Of a stretch of DNA of 9,709 nucleotides, positions 5,779-9,709 are shown piece by piece (positions within the stretch are counted from its first letter, which is position 1; every line of letters starts with the position of its first letter). The position numbers and the translations under genes are program-made. Origin of the DNA: SCGC-AAA076-P13 sp964613455 (GTDB taxonomy: Bacteria; Pseudomonadota; Gammaproteobacteria; Magnimaribacterales; D2472); NCBI GenBank assembly GCA_964613455.1, contig CAZTGS010000028.1, forward strand, positions 1 through 9,709, written 5' to 3'. The notes under the pieces were generated by a model that saw only the letters and a program-made list of their open reading frames with translations, made no database searches and was not told the origin of the DNA.

Positions 5779-7009
5779 TGATATTAATTTCTGATCTCAA
5801 TAAATCTTCGTACGTCTCTCTTTTTCTTATCAGCGTGGCTCCACCCTCAGCTATCAAAACTTCGCATGCTCTAGGCCTAGCATTGTAATTCGATGACATT
5901 ACAAAGCCATAAGCTCCTACTGTCTTGACCGCTAAAATATCTCCTTCATCCGCATCAATTAATATATCTTTAGCAAGGAAATCTGATGACTCACAAATAG
6001 GCCCAACGATATTCCATTTTTTATTATTTAGAGATTTCTCTTTTACATTACAAACTTCATGCTCAGCCTTATAAAGCGCTGGCCTTAAAAGATCATTCAT
6101 GGCCGCATCTACAATTAGAAAGTTATCTTTTATATATTCGACCCTTGTAAGAAGCATGCCGGCATTTGCTGAAATACTTCTTCCTGGTTCGAGAATCAAT
6201 CTTTCTTTTCTGTCTCGAAACTCCTCTTCAAGGCATGAGATAAGTTCTTTTGGAGAAGGCACAGTTTCATTGTTGTATGGAACTCCAAGGCCTCCACCCA
6301 AATCAAGGAAATCAACATGAATACCAATTTCAATTAGATCATCTGCTAGCTCAATAGTTTTTATAGCAGTTTTCTTGAAGCTCTCCAACTCTAATATTTG
6401 AGACCCTATATGACATGCTAGACCAACCATTTTTAGATCATCTGAGTTTGCTATATGTTTGCTTAGATTAATAATTTCTTCTTTTGAGGTTATGCCAAAC
6501 TTATCACCCTTTCTTCCTGTGGTTATATAGTCATGACCTCCAGAGTCGATATCTGGATTAAACCTAATTGAAATAGAGGCAACTATCGATAATTCTTTTG
6601 CTACCTTTTCAATCTTATAAAGCTCTGATGCAGACTCAACATTGAATGATAATATTTTATTTAAAATACCCTCTTTAATTTCATCTTTGGATTTACCAAC
6701 TCCTGAAAATATAATGGTTTTTGGGTCTGCTCCAACGGAGAGTACTCTATGCAATTCTCCCCCCGACACAATATCAAAGCCACAGCCCGAATCTTTTATT
6801 ATTTTAAGTATAGATATATTGTTCAAGGATTTGACTGAGAAACAAGCTAGATTCTGTTTTTTTTCAAACGACTCAACGTATGCTTTTGCATTTGATTTTA
6901 TTTTTTCTTTTGAATAAACGTAGGCTGGGGTATGAAATTGATCAGCTACATCTGATAAATTAACATTCTCGCAATAGAGCTCGCCAGATTTGTAATAAAA
7001 AGAACTCAT
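5771..7009 (-). CDS. lysA: Diaminopimelate decarboxylase LysA
   Basis: LysA is the PLP-dependent enzyme that decarboxylates meso-diaminopimelate to L-lysine, the last step of the pathway. The 412-residue product has the alanine racemase-like barrel and the decarboxylase C-terminal domain. Key residues are Lys60, which binds PLP (FSVKSLNN, a variant of the usual YAVKAN), His200 in HIGSQ, the GGG phosphate loop at 238-240 and EPGRS at 274-278. Also present are catalytic Cys339 with Glu340 (GPICESSD) and YGFVMSSNYNARPR near 367-380. Length is normal. The start at 7009 shares one base with the lptM stop (TAATG), and an AAGG ribosome site lies seven bases before the ATG, inside lptM. The DapF product is its substrate, so the adjacent genes form successive pathway steps. 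Confidence 0.97.
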   Translation of the reverse strand: MSSFYYKSGELYCENVNLSDVADQFHTPAYVYSKEKIKSNAKAYVESFEKKQNLACFSVKSLNNISILKIIKDSGCGFDIVSGGELHRVLSVGADPKTIIFSGVGKSKDEIKEGILNKILSFNVESASELYKIEKVAKELSIVASISIRFNPDIDSGGHDYITTGRKGDKFGITSKEEIINLSKHIANSDDLKMVGLACHIGSQILELESFKKTAIKTIELADDLIEIGIHVDFLDLGGGLGVPYNNETVPSPKELISCLEEEFRDRKERLILEPGRSISANAGMLLTRVEYIKDNFLIVDAAMNDLLRPALYKAEHEVCNVKEKSLNNKKWNIVGPICESSDFLAKDILIDADEGDILAVKTVGAYGFVMSSNYNARPRACEVLIAEGGATLIRKRETYEDLLRSEININD

Positions 7010-7113
7010 TAAAGAACCTTAATATTATAGATATCAATCAATGGTCCTTTTACTCCACATCCCCCAAGAGAGGTGATCAGCAAAAGACTGATAAAAATTT
7101 TTGTTAAGTTCAT
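7009..7113 (-). CDS. lptM: LptM (YifL/LppL) small lipoprotein, unusually short
   Basis: This 34-codon gene encodes a lipoprotein precursor. A signal peptide (MNLTKIFISLLLITS) ends in the lipobox LGGC, so lipidation is expected on Cys19. The mature protein begins CGVKGPL, matching the C-G-(L/V)-K-G-P-L hallmark of LptM/YifL. E. coli LptM joins the LptD-LptE LPS translocon in the outer membrane and promotes correct disulfide pairing in LptD. Only 16 residues remain after cleavage, against about 48 in E. coli (67-residue precursor, from memory), so this form keeps little beyond the hallmark. The place directly upstream of lysA-dapF is the expected synteny. The TAA overlaps the lysA ATG by one base. 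There is no Shine-Dalgarno sequence; a hairpin ends one base before the ATG. Confidence 0.87.
   Translation of the reverse strand: MNLTKIFISLLLITSLGGCGVKGPLIDIYNIKVL
7017..7020 (-). promoter_or_regulatory. Ribosome binding site of lysA inside lptM
   Basis: The minus strand reads AAGG here, seven bases before the lysA ATG at 7009. It lies in the final codons of lptM, so ribosomes finishing lptM would sit on it, which suggests translational coupling. Confidence 0.5.
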
Positions 7114-7114
7114 A

Positions 7115-7149
7115 GTGCGTATTATGGGCAATTATGCCCATAATTGCAC
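7115..7149. repeat. Inverted repeat (hairpin) between ahcY and lptM
   Basis: The arms ATTATGGGC (7121-7129) and GCCCATAAT (7136-7144) pair perfectly over 9 bp around a 6-base loop. GTGC (7115-7118) and GCAC (7146-7149) add four more pairs beyond a small asymmetric internal loop. The structure fills most of the 45-bp gap and ends one base before the lptM ATG. On neither strand is it followed directly by a run of T, so it is not a typical intrinsic terminator. It could be an operator dyad, an mRNA structure that controls lptM translation, or an mRNA end stabiliser for metK-ahcY. The minus-strand CATAAT (7126-7121) inside it could also serve as a -10 box for a leaderless lptM message; only a poor -35 is seen. 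Confidence 0.7.
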
Positions 7150-7158
7150 AGTATAAGA

Positions 7159-8553
7159 TTAATATTTGTAGCTTTCTTCTTTGAAAGGGCCTTCTTGAGG
7201 CACATTAATATAATCAGCTTGATCTTGAGTAAGTTTAGTAATAACTCCTCCGAAACCAGCAACCATTAATGCAGCAACTTCTTCGTCAAGTTTTTTGGGA
7301 AGCACTTCAACAGTAATCATCTCTGCTTTTGTATCCTCATCATTAATATTTGCAAAACCTTGCTTATATAAATGTATTTGCGCTAAAACCTGATTAGCAA
7401 ATGAACCATCCATAATTCTACTTGGATGTCCTGTCGCATTCCCTAGATTCACTAATCGACCTTCAGCTAAGAGAATAAGATAGTTTTTACTTGTTTGATC
7501 TGGAGTTCCATCAGGTTTTGTATCTCTAAATATTCTGTGAACTTGAGGCTTAATTTCATCCCAATAGTAGTTGTCTCTCATAAATGCAGTATCAATCTCA
7601 TTATCAAAGTGACCGATATTACAAACGACAGCTGTATTTTTTAATGTAGCTAACATAGCAGAATCACAAACGTTAACATTACCTGTAGTTGTAACAATTA
7701 AATCAGTATTGCCCATTACTTGCATATCGATATCTGCTTCATTCCTTGTAACAGCACCGTCTTTATAACAAGACACAACTGCAAAACCATCCATACAAGC
7801 CTGCATTGCGCATATAGGATCCGCTTCGACAACACTTACTATCATTCCTTCTTGAGCAAGACTGGCTGCCGATCCTTTTCCAACATCACCATAACCAATA
7901 ACTAAGCCTCTTTTGCCCATAAGCAACATATCAGTTCCTCTTTTTAGAGCATCATTAAGACTATGTCTACAACCGTATTTGTTATCATTTTTTGCTTTAG
8001 TAACCGAGTCATTAACATTGATCGCAGGTATTTTTAATTCACCTTTTTCTAACATTTCTTTAAGTCTATGAACTCCAGTAGTAGTTTCTTCTGAAACACC
8101 ATGAATTGTTTCTAACATTTCAGGAAATTTTTCATGAACCATGGCTGTAAGATCGCTTCCATCATCAAGTATCATGTTTGCATCCCAAGGTTTTCCATCT
8201 TGACAGATAGTTTGCTCAATACACCACTCAAACTCTTCATCTGTTTCGCCTTTCCAAGCAAAAGTAGGAATGCCTCTAGCAGCCATAGCTGCAGCAGCAT
8301 GATCTTGAGTAGAAAAAATATTACATGATGACCATCTAAGTTCAGCACCCAAATCTATCAATGTTTCCATTAACACTGCTGTTTGAATCGTCATGTGGAT
8401 ACAACCCATAATTTTCGCATTAGCTAAAGGCTGCTCAGCTCTATATTTATCTCTTAATGCCATTAGTGCAGGCATTTCATTTTCGGCAAGAGATATCTCT
8501 CTTCTCCCGAATTCAGCTAAACTAATATCAGCTACTTTATAATCGTTTTCCAT
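7159..8553 (-). CDS. ahcY: Adenosylhomocysteinase (SAH hydrolase) AhcY
   Basis: AhcY is the cytoplasmic NAD-dependent enzyme that splits S-adenosylhomocysteine reversibly into adenosine and homocysteine, removing the product inhibitor of methyltransferases. The 464 residues are typical of the bacterial form, which carries an insertion compared with the animal enzyme of about 432. Visible residues include His53 (IHMT), Asp131 (LDDGSD), Glu156 (SEETTTG), Lys186 and Asp190 (NDSVTKAKND), the NAD-binding loop GYGDVGKG at 220-227 and His315 (NIGHFD). The C-terminal NAD-contacting Lys458 and Tyr462 are in FKEESYKY. It starts 25 bp after the metK stop with a strong ribosome site, so the two should be co-transcribed. 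Use of AhcY means the SAH hydrolase route; whether the Pfs/LuxS route also exists cannot be seen here. Confidence 0.98.
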   Translation of the reverse strand: MENDYKVADISLAEFGRREISLAENEMPALMALRDKYRAEQPLANAKIMGCIHMTIQTAVLMETLIDLGAELRWSSCNIFSTQDHAAAAMAARGIPTFAWKGETDEEFEWCIEQTICQDGKPWDANMILDDGSDLTAMVHEKFPEMLETIHGVSEETTTGVHRLKEMLEKGELKIPAINVNDSVTKAKNDNKYGCRHSLNDALKRGTDMLLMGKRGLVIGYGDVGKGSAASLAQEGMIVSVVEADPICAMQACMDGFAVVSCYKDGAVTRNEADIDMQVMGNTDLIVTTTGNVNVCDSAMLATLKNTAVVCNIGHFDNEIDTAFMRDNYYWDEIKPQVHRIFRDTKPDGTPDQTSKNYLILLAEGRLVNLGNATGHPSRIMDGSFANQVLAQIHLYKQGFANINDEDTKAEMITVEVLPKKLDEEVAALMVAGFGGVITKLTQDQADYINVPQEGPFKEESYKY

Positions 8554-8560
8554 TTTTTTT

Positions 8561-8566
8561 CCTTTA
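8561..8566 (-). promoter_or_regulatory. Ribosome binding site of ahcY
   Basis: The minus strand reads AAAGGA here, followed by seven A residues and the ATG at 8553. It lies in the 25-bp metK-ahcY gap. This gap is too short for a SAH or SAM riboswitch, so any such control would sit upstream of metK, outside the window. Confidence 0.6.
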
Positions 8567-8578
8567 TTTATCTATTTA

Positions 8579-9709
8579 TTATTGTGAAATATCCGAAGCC
8601 TTGTCTGTTCTTTCCCATGTAAGATCAATATCTGATCTGCCAAAGTGCCCATAAGCTGCAGTTTGCAAGTATATAGGTCTTTTAAGATCAAGCATATTAA
8701 TTAAACTCTTAGGTCTTAAATCAAACTCTTCTTCAACTATTCTAACTATCGCTTCTTTAGATATTTTTTCACTATTGAATGTTTCAACGTGTATTGAAGT
8801 TGGCTTAGCTACACCAATAGCATAAGAGACTTGAATTTCGCAGTAATCAGCAAGTCCTGCTGCAACTATGTTTTTTGCTACATATCTAGATGCGTATGCT
8901 GCTGATCTATCAACCTTTGAAGGGTCTTTACCTGAAAAAGCCCCACCCCCATGTCTAGCCATACCGCCATAGGTGTCCACAATTATTTTTCTTCCAGTTA
9001 AACCACAATCACCAACTGGTCCGCCAATAACAAATTTACCTGTCGGATTGATATAAATATTGGTTGAATCAAGAATCCATTCTTCAGGAACAACAGGCTT
9101 AATAATCTTATCCATTACTTCGGCTTTTATTTCTTCTTGAGACACATCCTCATCGTGCTGAGTTGATAAAACAACAGCAGAGAGTCCTTCGATAGTTTTC
9201 CCATCATCAGAATAAATAACACTAACTTGGCTTTTCGCATCAGGTCTTAGCCATTTAAGCTCACCACTCTTCATGACATCAGCTTGTTTTTTAACCAATC
9301 TATGCGATAAATCTATTGGAAGAGGCATTAAGGATTCTGTTTCAGTACAGGCATAACCAAACATTAAGCCTTGATCACCGGCGCCTTGTTCTAAGTTCTC
9401 GCCTTCGCCCTCAGTAACTCCCTGAGAAATATCAGGAGACTGTTCAAAAACAAGATTTGTGAATTCGCAAGTATCGCCGTTAAATCCATACTCGTCTGTA
9501 TTATACCCAATGTCATTAATTGTTTTTCTAACGACTGGCTCAAGATCTGGACTGCCAAGAGAGGTTATTTCACCAGCGATAAAGACCATATTATTTTTGA
9601 TCATTGTTTCACATGCAACCCTACTATTTGGGTCTTCAGCAAGATATGCATCAAGCACAGCATCAGAAATTTGATCACAAACTTTATCTGGGTGACCTCC
9701 AGAAACAGA
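8579..9709 (-). CDS. metK: S-adenosylmethionine synthase MetK, 5' end cut by window edge
   Basis: MetK makes S-adenosylmethionine from methionine and ATP in the cytoplasm, with release of phosphate and pyrophosphate. The visible 376 residues lack only about nine N-terminal ones (family about 384). The frame is open to the last base, so a GTG at 9658 is an internal valine codon and not the start. Signatures are GHPDK just inside the edge, GAGDQGLMFGY, the phosphate loop GGGAFSGKDPSKVDRSAAY and DLRPKSLI near the C-terminus. The first motif reads SVSGGHPDK where most relatives have Glu before GHPDK; the following His and Asp, which are the catalytic and metal-binding positions, are kept. It lies directly upstream of ahcY, so SAM production and SAH removal are encoded together. 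Confidence 0.97.
   Translation of the reverse strand, partial: SVSGGHPDKVCDQISDAVLDAYLAEDPNSRVACETMIKNNMVFIAGEITSLGSPDLEPVVRKTINDIGYNTDEYGFNGDTCEFTNLVFEQSPDISQGVTEGEGENLEQGAGDQGLMFGYACTETESLMPLPIDLSHRLVKKQADVMKSGELKWLRPDAKSQVSVIYSDDGKTIEGLSAVVLSTQHDEDVSQEEIKAEVMDKIIKPVVPEEWILDSTNIYINPTGKFVIGGPVGDCGLTGRKIIVDTYGGMARHGGGAFSGKDPSKVDRSAAYASRYVAKNIVAAGLADYCEIQVSYAIGVAKPTSIHVETFNSEKISKEAIVRIVEEEFDLRPKSLINMLDLKRPIYLQTAAYGHFGRSDIDLTWERTDKASDISQ

Noticed and set aside
7115..7149. Intrinsic terminator of metK-ahcY
   Set aside because: The stem is good, but neither strand has a T-run directly after it, so a standard Rho-independent terminator is not supported. It is kept as an inverted repeat.
7720..8328. 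Forward-strand open frames inside ahcY, and similar ones inside dsbA, xerC, lysA and metK
   Set aside because: They are antisense shadows of strongly conserved genes, with no family resemblance or ribosome sites.
8554..8578. A SAH or SAM riboswitch in front of ahcY
   Set aside because: Only 25 bp separate metK and ahcY, mostly a ribosome site and A-run. There is no room for an aptamer.
8579..9658. metK starting at the GTG at 9658
   Set aside because: The frame continues upstream to the window edge and encodes the conserved GHPDK region, so this GTG is an internal valine codon.

Overview
This is a compact, AT-rich stretch of a bacterial chromosome. Thirteen genes are visible, with almost no spacer between them. 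Protein content and gene order point to a gammaproteobacterium: EngB sits divergent to cytochrome c4 and DsbA, and there is an LptM-LysA-DapF-DUF484-XerC-YigB block, both as I remember them from Pseudomonas-type genomes. Low GC, tiny spacers and overlapping genes would suit a streamlined marine lineage such as SAR86, but that placement is inference and was not tested.

Left part (1-2552). The GTPase gene engB runs leftward from a 66-bp divergent promoter region. Running rightward from the same region are a diheme cytochrome c4, a DsbA-type thiol oxidase (4-nt overlap) and a pseudoazurin-like blue copper protein (8-nt gap). All three have export signals or hydrophobic N-termini, so this looks like a small periplasmic redox operon.

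Middle part (2549-7113, all minus strand). Read in the direction of transcription it is lptM, lysA, dapF, a DUF484 gene (yigA), xerC, yigB and ubiK. Every adjacent pair overlaps (1, 8, 8, 8, 4 and 14 nt), so the seven genes are almost certainly one translationally coupled unit. LptM is a 34-codon lipoprotein gene that is easily missed; its product is needed for assembly of the LPS translocon in E. coli. DapF makes meso-DAP, and LysA either decarboxylates it to lysine or leaves it for peptidoglycan. XerC resolves chromosome dimers, YigB is a HAD phosphatase linked to flavin synthesis, and UbiK helps ubiquinone synthesis. The end of ubiK overlaps the end of the pseudoazurin gene tail to tail, leaving no room for a terminator.

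Right part (7159-9709, minus strand). metK is cut by the window edge and is followed after 25 bp by ahcY. They form the SAM synthesis and SAH removal pair of the methyl cycle. A strong inverted repeat lies in the 45-bp gap between ahcY and lptM.

This is mainly a housekeeping region. I see no mobile element, CRISPR array, defence system, tRNA or rRNA. The points most worth a second look are the very short LptM, the hairpin in front of it, the pseudoazurin with an N-terminal segment recalling cytochrome c5 proteins, and a DapF with several changed signature residues.
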